Shown one piece after another: positions 37,302-45,909 of a stretch of 64,000 nt of DNA. The position numbers and the translations under genes are program-made. The notes under the pieces are model-generated. The model worked only from the letters and a program-made list of their open reading frames with translations, ran no database searches and was not told where the DNA came from. Within the stretch, counting starts at the first letter, position 1, and each line of letters begins with the position of its first letter. The DNA comes from Gammaproteobacteria bacterium (GTDB taxonomy: Bacteria; Pseudomonadota; Gammaproteobacteria; Pseudomonadales; Pseudohongiellaceae), in NCBI GenBank assembly GCA_019654215.1, contig BPDI01000001.1:102341-166340 (forward strand), in the 5' to 3' direction.

Positions 37302-38732
37302 ATGAAACGACCATTCTACAAGTCCCCTTTCCTCATAAGTGCAGTCATCTTGTGTCTTCCATTCCTGGTTAGTGGGCAGACCAATCCCATCTCTACCAGC
37401 AATGAAACCTTGCGCGATTTACAACGTTATCAAGAGCAATTCGAAGACTATGCATCTGAGTTTGGTCCTTTTGATGATCGTTTGCTTGAACCATTGGCAA
37501 GCATGATCAATATACAAGCCGAGCAGGGAAATTTTGCAGAAGTCGCTGAACTTCAATCGCGAGAACTATCAATCATGCGCATGAATTTGGGATTCGAAAA
37601 TCCTGAATTAGTTCCTCTTGTGCGTTCAATGATCGAGGTACAACAGGTGTTAGGTAATTATGAAGTTGTTTCTGATCATCTGGAACACATTCGTTTTCTT
37701 GTCGCGTCTAATTCGGACACTCAATCGGAAGAACTTTTGCACGCAATAGAGAATCAGGCGCAGTGGCTGCTAGCGGGATTCTATTTAGGGGAAGAAAGAC
37801 GACAGTCGGACAAAATGCTCGACGCGCGGGATTTGTATCGCGAAATGTATAATCTTGCTGAAGATATTTATGGCGAAGAAGATCCTCTACTGTATCCCTG
37901 GTATTACAAGCGCGCCTATAACCTGGCTTTACTAGTGCAGTTGCTTAACACCGAGGACAATTTGTCCAGCCAAATATTACGTGATTTAGTCCGATCAGAT
38001 GGCCCCACTCTTTTAGAGCATGGTCGTCGCGGAGGGGTTATTAGTACTAGTCCCTTTATCGGACTGGGCAGACAAATAGCGGTAGTAGATGGAGAATCTG
38101 TTTTAGGCGAAGGGTATTTAAGACAGGGTCTGGGTTTTATTAATGACATTTTCGATATTGCTGAAGAGCAAGGTGATTTAGAAGCGCAAGCAATGGCTCA
38201 AATTTACCGTGGTGATTTTAATGTCTTGATGGACCGAAGTTCGGGCAGGCGCCAATACAATGAAGCCCAGAGTTTGTTGTTGCAAGCCGGAATTTCTCAA
38301 CAAGAAATTGATGCATTTTTTCATATACCGATGCCACTACCAATTCCAGAGTTTTATTCTCGTTTTTCCGATCTCGTTGTCTATCAACAAAGTATTATTG
38401 GTGAAGTAAGAAGCACCCAAGAGGGAGTGCTGCACCTCGGTACCTTTCGAGCCTGGCATGAAAATGCCCGTGCGGTGTTAAAACCAGTAAGCTCTGATCC
38501 GTTGCTTCGAATAGGGCTGCCACAATTTCAGGTGGACTTGAGTTTCAATATAAGTTCCCGCGGAAATGTATCCAGTGTAGACGTGCTCACTTCAATTCCG
38601 GAAGACAGAAGGGTATCAAGAGAAGGTGCGCGAGCAATTCGCGAAATCAAGTTTCGCCCTTTTTATGATGGCGATCGCGCTCGGCGCATAAGGGATGTGC
38701 AAATAAGATATCTATTTGCACAGCAGCAATAA
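37302..38732 (+). CDS. exported TPR-type protein with TonB-C-like C-terminal domain
   Basis: This is an exported protein of about 476 residues. I prefer the ATG at 37302, which begins the signal peptide (FLISAVILCLPFLVSGQ); a TTG at 37266 and an ATG at 37275 are alternatives. Helical pairs in LLEPLASMINIQAEQGNFAE, VPLVRSMIEVQQVLGNYEVV and ALRWI-like stretches resemble TPR repeats. The last 90 residues (QVDLSFNISSRGNVSSVDVL, IREIKFRPFYDG) look like the TonB C-terminal or AgmX-type fold used in peptidoglycan- or outer-membrane-associated proteins. Function is unknown. It diverges from the DUF4159 gene. Confidence 0.7.
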   Translation: MKRPFYKSPFLISAVILCLPFLVSGQTNPISTSNETLRDLQRYQEQFEDYASEFGPFDDRLLEPLASMINIQAEQGNFAEVAELQSRELSIMRMNLGFENPELVPLVRSMIEVQQVLGNYEVVSDHLEHIRFLVASNSDTQSEELLHAIENQAQWLLAGFYLGEERRQSDKMLDARDLYREMYNLAEDIYGEEDPLLYPWYYKRAYNLALLVQLLNTEDNLSSQILRDLVRSDGPTLLEHGRRGGVISTSPFIGLGRQIAVVDGESVLGEGYLRQGLGFINDIFDIAEEQGDLEAQAMAQIYRGDFNVLMDRSSGRRQYNEAQSLLLQAGISQQEIDAFFHIPMPLPIPEFYSRFSDLVVYQQSIIGEVRSTQEGVLHLGTFRAWHENARAVLKPVSSDPLLRIGLPQFQVDLSFNISSRGNVSSVDVLTSIPEDRRVSREGARAIREIKFRPFYDGDRARRIRDVQIRYLFAQQQ

Positions 38733-38841
38733 TCACATAACTTTACTGTATAGCAGTTTCCTTTCACGCTCGCCATACTGAGCGTTAAATAGGTTGATAA
38801 ATTTTAAGGCAAATACAGTGCCCCAGGCCAATGAGAAAATA

Positions 38842-39928
38842 ATGATTCGCTTTGGTAAAAAAATACAATTCAAATTTGGTGCAATGGTTATGCTTTGGTT
38901 GAGCGCTGTTATTGGTTTGCCCCAGGAGTCTCAAGTGTCAAGTACTGAATACGGTTATCCTAATATTCAGGGATATTGGACCAACCCTTTTCAAACTCCG
39001 CTAGAGAGACCTACAAATTTGGGCAACAAGCGTAATTACACCGCGATTGAGGCACAGGCTTTAGTTGATCGCGCAATCTCAATGGATAATGAGCGTCAGG
39101 CACCGATCGATCCCAATCGTTCAGCGCCAGAAGCCGGAGGAAGAATTAACAATCAGGCAGATGGAAACTTTGAAGTCATGCCGATAGAAATGGCTAGGGT
39201 GAATGGAGAGTATCGAACCTCATTTTTTTAGAGCCAAGTAACGGCCGTATCCCGGGAGGGAGGATGGAAAAGATATACATCTAAAATGGCGGGAGCAAGG
39301 CAAGTTACGTTTTGATGGACCAGAAGGACTGACCCCTTTGGATCGTTGCTTAAATCCAGGTGCCAACTTCCATTGATTTTTATTTTCGGCGGTGTTGGTC
39401 ATGCGTTAGGCAATCCTGCAGGGGATAATCCTGTTCGCAACATTCAGATTGTGCAGAATGAAGACTATGTCGTAATGCTTGCTGAGTATTTTAGTTTGGT
39501 GCGCATAATTCGGATAGATAGTGAATTTAGGCCGGGGCAAGGGAACAAGTGGATGGGAGATTCTATAGGTTATTATGAGAATAATTCACTCGTGGTTCAT
39601 ACTCGGCACTTCCGGCCAGAACAATCAATTGGTTCACTTCGCTCCTCTGAGGCTTTTGAAGTAAAAGAAGTATTTACAAGGGTTAGTGACAACGAAATTC
39701 TTTTCAAATACACAATCACAGATCCCAATATTTATACTCAGCCTTGGACAGCTGAGATTCCTTTGCAGCGTATGAGAGAAGGGTTATTACTTTATGAATA
39801 TGCTTGTCACGAAGGAAACTATTCCATACCCTCCATGTTGCGAGCCGCACGCATGGAAGAAGCGGGACTGCTCTAAAAAAGACTCCATGGGCATTATCGA
39901 TGAGTATCGCGTGGTTCCAAAAATCTAA
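38842..39928 (+). CDS. exported GxPDxxGxW family protein, copy 3 (frame-disrupted)
   Basis: This is the third copy of the family. The ATG at 38842 begins a signal-like helix (FGAMVMLWLSAVIGLPQ); an open frame reaches back to 38794. Blocks: GYPNIQGYWTNPFQTPLERP, then a break near 39228, GLTPLDRCLNPGANF, a break near 39360, VGHALGNPAGDNPVRNIQIV, NEDYVVMLAEYFSLVRIIRI, NKWMGDSIGYYENNSLVVHT, EVFTRVSDNEILFKYTITDP and YEYACHEGNYSIPSMLRAAR. A last break near 39870 restores MGIIDEYRVVPKI and the stop at 39926. AAGGAG and the cyclase gene follow 20 bp later, so the two are probably co-transcribed. Confidence 0.72.
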
Positions 39929-39948
39929 TAATTAAAAAGGAGCGATCT

Positions 39949-40944
39949 ATGAGATTTGCTAGATATCTTTCTGCATTTATAACTCTCGTCTTTGTTTTTA
40001 CATTTTCTGCGCAAGAGCGACCATCGATGGAAACCAATGAAGATTTTCATCGAGCGATGGAAGAGCTATCCAATTGGGGTCGTTGGGGGCCAGAGGATGA
40101 ATTAGGACAAGCGAACTTTATTACTCGGGAGAAAAGAGTTCAAGCCGCGGGACTGGTTCGGGAAGGAATAACAGTTTCGCTAGCCCATGATGTGGTGCAG
40201 GAAGATGCAGTAGATACTTCAGCTTATTTAAATCGTGAAGTGGTAAGAGTTTCTCCAACTGGTGCTTCTGATCGTTTGTCTTATACCGGCAGCTATCATG
40301 GAACAATTCATAGTCATCTTGACTCACTCGATTGCCATATCATGTATGAGGGCAATGGCTATAACGGAGTTAGCTTCGAAGAAGTGGAAGCTGCTAATGG
40401 TTGTCCGCGTGGAAGTATTTATGCACATCGCAATGGAGTGATTACTCGTGGTGTTCTTTTCGATGCAACATTATTACCCGGGAGAGCAACAGACGAAGGT
40501 TGGTTAGAACCTGGTACGGCGATTACTTATGACGATTTAGTCGCGCTGGAAGAAATTCAGGGCGTGCAGGTAGAAGCTGGAGATGTCATTTTATTGCACA
40601 CAGGAAGATGGAAAAGAAGAGAGGCGCTAGGTGCGTGGCCGACTTCAGAAGGTGTAGCGGGCTACCATGCGGATGTCGCGTACTTTCTAAAAGATCGTGG
40701 CGTGGCAATGATTGGCCACGACATGTGGAATGACGTTGCGCCCAGTGGTATCGGGGATATTTTCTTACCGCTTCACAGTCTGGCGCTCGTATCACTAGGC
40801 GTGTCCATTTTTGATAACTTGGACTTTACTGAAGTGGCGGACGTGGCGAAAGAGTTAGGGCGCTATGAGTTCTTGTTTATGGCATCACCCCTGCGCATAG
40901 AAAAAGGCATGGGTTCGCCACTCAATCCAATTGCAACTTTCTAG
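39949..40944 (+). CDS. exported cyclase / kynurenine-formamidase-like (COG1878) protein
   Basis: This is a 331-residue metal-dependent hydrolase-like protein with a signal peptide (AFITLVFVFTFSAQ). The metal-site motif of the cyclase family is seen as YHGTIHSHLDSLDCHIMYEG, an H-G-T-x-H-x-x-x-D pattern. Other family features are GPEDELGQANFITREKRV, QVEAGDVILLHTGRWKRRE and GVAMIGHDMWNDVAPSG. The length fits the larger COG1878 branch that also contains isatin hydrolases. It probably hydrolyses an amide or lactam in the periplasm. AAGGAGCG precedes the ATG. The MFS gene follows 30 bp later, which suggests export or import of the substrate. Confidence 0.85.
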   Translation: MRFARYLSAFITLVFVFTFSAQERPSMETNEDFHRAMEELSNWGRWGPEDELGQANFITREKRVQAAGLVREGITVSLAHDVVQEDAVDTSAYLNREVVRVSPTGASDRLSYTGSYHGTIHSHLDSLDCHIMYEGNGYNGVSFEEVEAANGCPRGSIYAHRNGVITRGVLFDATLLPGRATDEGWLEPGTAITYDDLVALEEIQGVQVEAGDVILLHTGRWKRREALGAWPTSEGVAGYHADVAYFLKDRGVAMIGHDMWNDVAPSGIGDIFLPLHSLALVSLGVSIFDNLDFTEVADVAKELGRYEFLFMASPLRIEKGMGSPLNPIATF

Positions 40945-40974
40945 AACTGCGAGCCACTTTATTTTTTATCAGCC

Positions 40975-42204
40975 ATGACTTCAAAGGAAGGTATTTGGTA
41001 TCAGCAGGAATTTAGGCTCTATTTAGGGTCGACCGCATTTTCCGGCATTGCATTCGCAATGCAGCAATTACTTCTCAGTTGGATTCTAATTGGCATTCTG
41101 GAATTACCTGCCACTCAAGTTGGAGTAATTCAGGCTGCTGTTGGTATCCCTGGACTGTTTGTTATGCTGTTAGGCGGTGCTCGTGCCGACGACCGTGATC
41201 CCCGCAATCTCCTTATCAAAGTTTATTTATACTCACCGTTATTTCCTCTTTTCCTTATCTTAATCGTTAATTTTGATCACCTATCAATATGGCCGGTACT
41301 ACTGTGGGGATTGGGAATGAGCTTTTGCGTTTCCTATTCCAGCCCGGCGCAACAAGCCATTCTGAATAGAATAGCTAGCAGTGATGTTCAGAAAGCGGTA
41401 TCAGCCGCAACCGCTATTTTCTTCGTGGTGCAAATGCTTGGACTTGGTGTTGCGGGAACAATGGATGAATTGGGTCTCGTTCCTGTTCTTAGTTTCCAGG
41501 CAGTGTGTGTTGGGTTAGGCGCAGCAGCGGTTAGACGATTAAACCCACAACCACCTGCAAATCCGACTACAGAATCAGCAATAAGTAACATCGTTGCCGG
41601 ATTAAAAGCTATCTATCAGCAGAAAGTAATCATGCAAACTCTGCTGATAAATTTTGTTTCTAGCATCTTCAATGCCGGCGCGTTTATGACGGTCTTCCCT
41701 TTCATTGTGAAACGGATTTATGAAGGTGATGCATTATTACTTTCATTTTTGATGATAGTTTTTTACGGTGGTGCGACGGCGACTAACTTCATCATGATTC
41801 GGGTGATGCCAATCATTAGGCCCGGAAGAATTTTCCTCATTATGCAGTTATCAAGAATGATCATACTGGGGATTATGTGGATCCAGCCTTCATTCTGGAT
41901 CTTCGCTTTGGCAGCAATTGCCTGGGGCTTAAACATGGGAGTAACGACCACATTGGCTCGAACCATCGTGCAGGAGTCTGCAAGCGAGGAATATCGAGCG
42001 CGCATCATGTCTGTGTATAGTCTCGGTCTTATTGGCAGCGCACCCATTGGTGCATTAATTCTTGGCTGGATTATCGAGGCATTTGGAACTCTTAATGGCC
42101 TAATTCCCGCCATGATGATTTCGGTAATTATGTTCTTTTATGGCGTTTTTATGACGGGCGTATATCGGTATCAATCTCCCACGCCTGCTGTGTCTCACAC
42201 GTAA
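40975..42204 (+). CDS. MFS transporter
   Basis: This is a 409-residue major facilitator permease with about twelve TM helices. The N-terminal loop LLGGARADDRDPRNLLIKVY is the MFS 2-3 loop, and VIQAAVGIPGLFVMLLGGAR is TM2. The second half has FLMIVFYGGATATNFIMIR and AIAWGLNMGVTTTLARTIVQ with EEYRARIMSVYSLGLIGSAP, a pattern of the MFS_3/EntS-like group. It is closer in type to the exporter at 10754-11947 than to sugar importers. It lies 30 bp after the cyclase gene and is likely in the same transcript. Confidence 0.87.
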   Translation: MTSKEGIWYQQEFRLYLGSTAFSGIAFAMQQLLLSWILIGILELPATQVGVIQAAVGIPGLFVMLLGGARADDRDPRNLLIKVYLYSPLFPLFLILIVNFDHLSIWPVLLWGLGMSFCVSYSSPAQQAILNRIASSDVQKAVSAATAIFFVVQMLGLGVAGTMDELGLVPVLSFQAVCVGLGAAAVRRLNPQPPANPTTESAISNIVAGLKAIYQQKVIMQTLLINFVSSIFNAGAFMTVFPFIVKRIYEGDALLLSFLMIVFYGGATATNFIMIRVMPIIRPGRIFLIMQLSRMIILGIMWIQPSFWIFALAAIAWGLNMGVTTTLARTIVQESASEEYRARIMSVYSLGLIGSAPIGALILGWIIEAFGTLNGLIPAMMISVIMFFYGVFMTGVYRYQSPTPAVSHT

Positions 42205-42305
42205 GATCAATGTTTGTCCATTGTTATTTGACGATAAATCACTGGATTCTATTCCGCAAAAGAGCGTAAGCTCGACTCAAGTATTAACAATAAGAAGGAA
42301 GCAGA

Positions 42306-42839
42306 ATGAAGACTTTAAGTCGTTTCAGCGCCCTAAGTTTAATCGTACTTCTCAGCACTTGTTCTCCCACATCTACTCTGGATCTGGAGGCATTAAGAGA
42401 CGCGGAAATCAATAATTTCCGTGCACCTCAATCCGAAGTGCTTTCTACCGGACAACCGAGTGCCGATCAACTTCGAGTCATGGCCAACTCTGGTGTCAGG
42501 CACATCATCAGTTTGCGACCACAAGCAGAAGATACTGGTTTCAATGAACAGGCAGTAGTTGAATCATTGGGAATGACCTTCGCCAGAATTCCTGTCTCCG
42601 TAGCCGAAGGTGGTATTAATGCCGAGAACGCCCAGTCCCTGCAGTCTCTGCTGGATCAGTATTCTGGTGAGGGTGTAGCTGTGCACTGCGCAACAGGAAA
42701 TCGAGTTGGCGCACTAATTTCAGTTGCTGAATTTGCCGATGGTAGCAATATTGATAGTGCTATATCAGAAGGTGCGCGTTGGGGTATGACCTCGGAGCGA
42801 TTGCAGGGCATTGTCAGAGAATCTTTAGGAGATAACTAG
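42306..42839 (+). CDS. exported DUF442-type (BLH-phosphatase-like) phosphatase
   Basis: This is a 177-residue lipoprotein-like protein (VLLSTCSPTS, Cys20). The phosphatase loop reads VAVHCATGNRVGAL, that is H-C-x4-R as in DUF442 beta-lactamase-hydrolase-like phosphatases. The family's N-terminal part is seen in EVLSTGQPSADQLRVMANSG and GVRHIISLRPQAED. The fold is that of dual-specificity phosphatases. AAGGAAG lies 8 bp before the ATG. DUF442 proteins in other bacteria are linked to sulfide metabolism; nothing here confirms that. Its export is unusual for phosphatases of this size but recurrent in this branch. Confidence 0.82.
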   Translation: MKTLSRFSALSLIVLLSTCSPTSTLDLEALRDAEINNFRAPQSEVLSTGQPSADQLRVMANSGVRHIISLRPQAEDTGFNEQAVVESLGMTFARIPVSVAEGGINAENAQSLQSLLDQYSGEGVAVHCATGNRVGALISVAEFADGSNIDSAISEGARWGMTSERLQGIVRESLGDN

Positions 42840-42849
42840 ACCATCGAAT

Positions 42850-43267
42850 AGTGTTTAAGAGTCCGTAGGCACCAGCAAGGGATTTAACTGGCAAAAAGCC
42901 CTGAAGATCGACGCTAAACCACGTTTAATTGCAGGGGTGGGGATCGGCGTAGGTGCGCTAGCCCCGATCTTCCTGCTGTTTGAATTGAAGCCGCAGACCT
43001 TCGCTCGGGTTTTCAGCTCTTGGGAATCGTAAATTCTTATGCCGATTGGATTGTCGACGGTACTTTTAATGTTGCTATTGCGATCGCTGCAGCTGCAAAG
43101 CTTATAAACATTCCTGGTTAAATGAATCTGGCGTCCCTGGCATTAGTGGGTTTTATTTCAGCGACCCTTGCCTACGTTGTGCCGGAATCCTTTCGTCCAT
43201 TTTGTGGTCTCATCCAGCTCAAGAAGACAGGAACTGGGCAAATCACCAAAAATCGAGGCGCAGTTTA
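42850..43267 (+). pseudogene. small multi-helix membrane protein, frame-disrupted
   Basis: This unrecognised coding region of about 135 codons precedes the lipoprotein gene directly. In one frame it reads GFNWQKALKIDAKPRLIAGV and GVGALAPIFLLFELKPQTFA; near 43010 the frame changes to GIVNSYADWIVDGTFNVAIA and AAAAKLINIPG. An in-frame TAA follows (43119-43121), and the same frame continues as MNLASLALVGFISATLAYVV to a TAG at 43265, which directly abuts the GTG of the next gene. Three hydrophobic segments are visible. The indels plus a nonsense codon mean either several sequence errors or real decay. The family is not identified. Confidence 0.45.
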
Positions 43268-43798
43268 GTGAAATTTGGACTCATTTCTTTAACCTGTTTA
43301 ACACTTTTGGCATGTCGTAGTACCGATATCGCCGATTGGCCAGCGGACCTCCCTGCTCAAGGCTATTTTGTCGCCGCCTATGAGGCTGATGTGATTAACC
43401 AGGAGCTGCAACCCAGGCAGGAATATCTGCAATGGATCCTGAGCTTTTACGAGGGAACGGTTATTGCGCCAACTGGGTGGGAAGCAATGCAATCTCAGGT
43501 TGTGGAAAGCTCTGTACCGGAACAAAGATCCGAACTCGACGTGCAGTTGTTTGAGCTAGGCGGACAAATAGCTGCCGAATGGGCAAAAGAAAATTCAAGC
43601 CGAGCCATAGATAGCCGCATGCTGAGTATTTGGGGATCGGTGCTGCAGTTAATAACGGGACCTGAGCAACTTTATGCTGCGATTCAGCTAATAAGAGCGG
43701 ATGTGGAAGCTTTATTGAATCAAGATATTCTGGGCGATGAAATAAATGATGCCCGCTATGAACGGAGGCTCGGGCTGCAGCTTTTTGGTGATTTCTGA
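43268..43798 (+). CDS. small lipoprotein, hypothetical
   Basis: The GTG at 43268 is chosen because it directly follows the stop of the preceding membrane-protein frame and begins a lipoprotein signal (LTCLTLLACRSTD). An open frame extends further upstream but would put a polar segment before the signal. The mature part of about 155 residues is helical (YLQWILSFYEGTVIAPTGWE and AAEWAKENSSRAIDSRMLSI). Adjacent start and stop point to translational coupling with the membrane protein. I recognise no family. Confidence 0.65.
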   Translation: MKFGLISLTCLTLLACRSTDIADWPADLPAQGYFVAAYEADVINQELQPRQEYLQWILSFYEGTVIAPTGWEAMQSQVVESSVPEQRSELDVQLFELGGQIAAEWAKENSSRAIDSRMLSIWGSVLQLITGPEQLYAAIQLIRADVEALLNQDILGDEINDARYERRLGLQLFGDF

Positions 43799-43867
43799 GT
43801 CGTCTCATCCAATATTTCCGGGTTTCTATCGTCTGAATTCTTGACTTCAGAGGATATGCCCTTATAT

Positions 43868-43894
43868 TTGGTCCGACCAATTTGGTCTGACCAA
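43868..43894. promoter_or_regulatory. two tandem GntR/FadR-type operators upstream of gntR
   Basis: TTGGTCCGACCAA (43868-43880) and TTGGTCTGACCAA (43882-43894) are palindromes of 13 bp, repeated with a 14-bp period. Each matches the TTGGTnnnACCAA core known for PdhR and the wider FadR/GntR class. They lie 26 bp before the gntR ATG and probably allow autoregulation, likely extending to the RND genes downstream. Confidence 0.85.
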
Positions 43895-43919
43895 TTTTTT
43901 AAATTTTCGAATTTCCCCT

Positions 43920-44645
43920 ATGGCTAGTGCAAACTCGATCAGTTGCGAAATCGCGACTAATTTGCGAACTGATATTCTCAAGCAGCGCTACCTGAGCGGC
44001 GAGCGATTGCCCTCGGAACGCGATCTTGCCTCTCGCTTCGATGCCAGTCGCGGTGCTGTGCGAGAAGCGCTATCTCAGCTCGAGCAGTCTGGTCTTATCG
44101 AAATTCAACCTGGTGGGGCTCGGGTTAAACCTATCGAAGCGGCATCGATCTCAGTGTTAGGTCCATTGATGGCGCTTAACGAAATTCCAGATACCGCATT
44201 AGTAGATCAATTTCTGCAGGCCTTTGGCGCACTTTCTGCTTTAACCGCCAGAGAAGCGATTAATCATGCTAGTGATGAAGACATGAACCGATTGAGGCAA
44301 ATCGTCGTATCTTTGAACAAGCAAGCAAAAGATTTCGAAACCATGCAGCCTCCTTGGCGGGAATTTCTAAAAGCTTTGGCCGAAATCGCGGATAACCTGG
44401 TGGTTCATTTAATCAGTAATGACCTGCGAGCTCAGTTCGTTGAGCAAATGGTGCGACTGGGACTATCTCCAGAATTAAGAAAGCAAACTGTGAATGAGGT
44501 GCTTTCTTCGCTTAAGAGAGCAATTGCCAATCGCGATGGCGATTTGGCTCATGCTGCTGTTCAAAAATACTTTGATGAGGTGAGAGGAGCAGTACACAAG
44601 ATGGTTGATAGCCGTCTTGGTGCCCAGAGGAAACTAGTTGGTTGA
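43920..44645 (+). CDS. GntR/FadR-family transcriptional regulator
   Basis: This is a 241-residue one-component regulator. The winged helix-turn-helix is LRTDILKQRYLSGERLPSER then DLASRFDASRGAVREALSQL and EQSGLIEIQPGGARVKP, residues about 15-72. The C-terminal part is an all-helical FCD-like domain (residues about 95-235) that would bind an effector, usually a carboxylate. Two tandem TTGGTnnnACCAA operators lie just upstream. It is followed 85 bp later by the RND adaptor gene on the same strand, so it likely controls the efflux system as well as itself. The effector is unknown. Confidence 0.9.
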   Translation: MASANSISCEIATNLRTDILKQRYLSGERLPSERDLASRFDASRGAVREALSQLEQSGLIEIQPGGARVKPIEAASISVLGPLMALNEIPDTALVDQFLQAFGALSALTAREAINHASDEDMNRLRQIVVSLNKQAKDFETMQPPWREFLKALAEIADNLVVHLISNDLRAQFVEQMVRLGLSPELRKQTVNEVLSSLKRAIANRDGDLAHAAVQKYFDEVRGAVHKMVDSRLGAQRKLVG

Positions 44646-44730
44646 GCAACAGCGTATAAGTAGAAGGAAAACAAGAAATAACCTCTAAGTTTAAAGAGAT
44701 AAACTTGATTAAAGGTACTGGAGTGTTGAA

Positions 44731-45897
44731 GTGAAACGGATATTAGCGCCAATAGTAATTTTAGGTGGATTTATAGCAATCGCCTTATATATGGTTCGCA
44801 CCCCAACTACGGTTGAAGAATTTGCACCAGAAGTCATTCCTGTTGCAGTGAGAGTGCAGGAAGTTGAATTAAGTTCGGTGCAGCTAACTGTAGAATCTCA
44901 AGGCAAAGTACAAGCTGCTCAAATAGCTAATCTTTCGGCTCCGGTGGCTGGACCAGTTGCGTGGATTTCTCCAACTATGGAAGCAGGCGGCTATGTCACA
45001 GACGGAGAGACTCTTCTTCGACTTGAAACTAGTGACTATGAAACCATGCGTGCTCGTAGCCAAGCCACCATGCAACAAGCGAAGGCTGAAGCTGATCATG
45101 CTGCGCGGGAATATGACCGCATGAAGGAACTGGCAGAAGAAAGATTGGCTAGTCAATCTCAATTGCAAGACGCCCAGCGGCAGGCAGAAGTAACGAACGC
45201 TCGATTGGCCGACGCACAAGCGAATCTTAACCAGGCTGAATTAGATCTTCAGCGGGCAGAAATTAAAGCGCCTTTTGATGCGATTATACAGTCACGTGAT
45301 GTTGAACTCGGTCAGTATGTGAACCGTGCGCAAAGCGTTGCTGTTCTTTATGGAGCAGAGGAGGTTGAAGTACGAGTTCCTTTGGCAATTCGTCAGCTTG
45401 GTTATCTTGATATTCCTCTCGGATTAAGGGGCGAATTATCCGACGAAGACGCGCCAGATGTCTCTTTAACTGGGGTATATGGCGGTGAAGAATTAATGTG
45501 GCATGGTAAATTAGTACGGATCGAAGCCCAAATTGATCCTAATAGCAATACTGTGCAGACTATTATCCGTGTAAATCAACTCCAGGCCGTTGATTCAAAA
45601 GCCCGCGTCCGCAATATTCCGCTTCCAATTGGTCTTTTTGTCGAAGCGAATATTGCTGGCAAACAACTGGATAACATCATTTCTTTACCGCGTTCAGTTA
45701 TTCGAAACAATAATCAAGTACTGGCAGTAGATGCAGAAAACAAAATGTATTTCCGTGATGTTACTATTTATCGTTTGGAAGAAGATCGAGTACTCATTAG
45801 CGGCGGCTTACTTCCTGGCGAGTCTATAGTCACATCTCCTATCCAAGCGGTGGTAAATGGCATGAGTGTGCAGCCCATCGAAGAATCCATTATCTAA
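44731..45897 (+). CDS. RND efflux periplasmic adaptor (MFP) subunit
   Basis: This is a 388-residue membrane-fusion protein. The GTG at 44731 begins an N-terminal anchor helix (ILAPIVILGGFIAIALYMV). The lipoyl half-motifs are QIANLSAPVAGPVAWISPTM and LQRAEIKAPFDAIIQSRDVE, flanking a coiled coil (residues about 104-165, with EYDRMKELAEERLASQSQLQ). Beta-barrel and membrane-proximal domains follow (VRVPLAIRQLGYLD, LPIGLFVEANIAG). It links the RND permease to an outer-membrane channel; no TolC-like gene is present in the window. It lies 12 bp before the permease ATG. Confidence 0.92.
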   Translation: MKRILAPIVILGGFIAIALYMVRTPTTVEEFAPEVIPVAVRVQEVELSSVQLTVESQGKVQAAQIANLSAPVAGPVAWISPTMEAGGYVTDGETLLRLETSDYETMRARSQATMQQAKAEADHAAREYDRMKELAEERLASQSQLQDAQRQAEVTNARLADAQANLNQAELDLQRAEIKAPFDAIIQSRDVELGQYVNRAQSVAVLYGAEEVEVRVPLAIRQLGYLDIPLGLRGELSDEDAPDVSLTGVYGGEELMWHGKLVRIEAQIDPNSNTVQTIIRVNQLQAVDSKARVRNIPLPIGLFVEANIAGKQLDNIISLPRSVIRNNNQVLAVDAENKMYFRDVTIYRLEEDRVLISGGLLPGESIVTSPIQAVVNGMSVQPIEESII

Positions 45898-45909
45898 GGA
45901 ACTTTGATT

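Noticed and set aside
42660..42720. DUF442-type phosphatase loop judged defective because it is C-x4-R rather than C-x5-R
   Set aside because: The H-C-x-x-G-x-R form is usual for DUF442-type proteins as I know them, so it is not evidence of loss of function.
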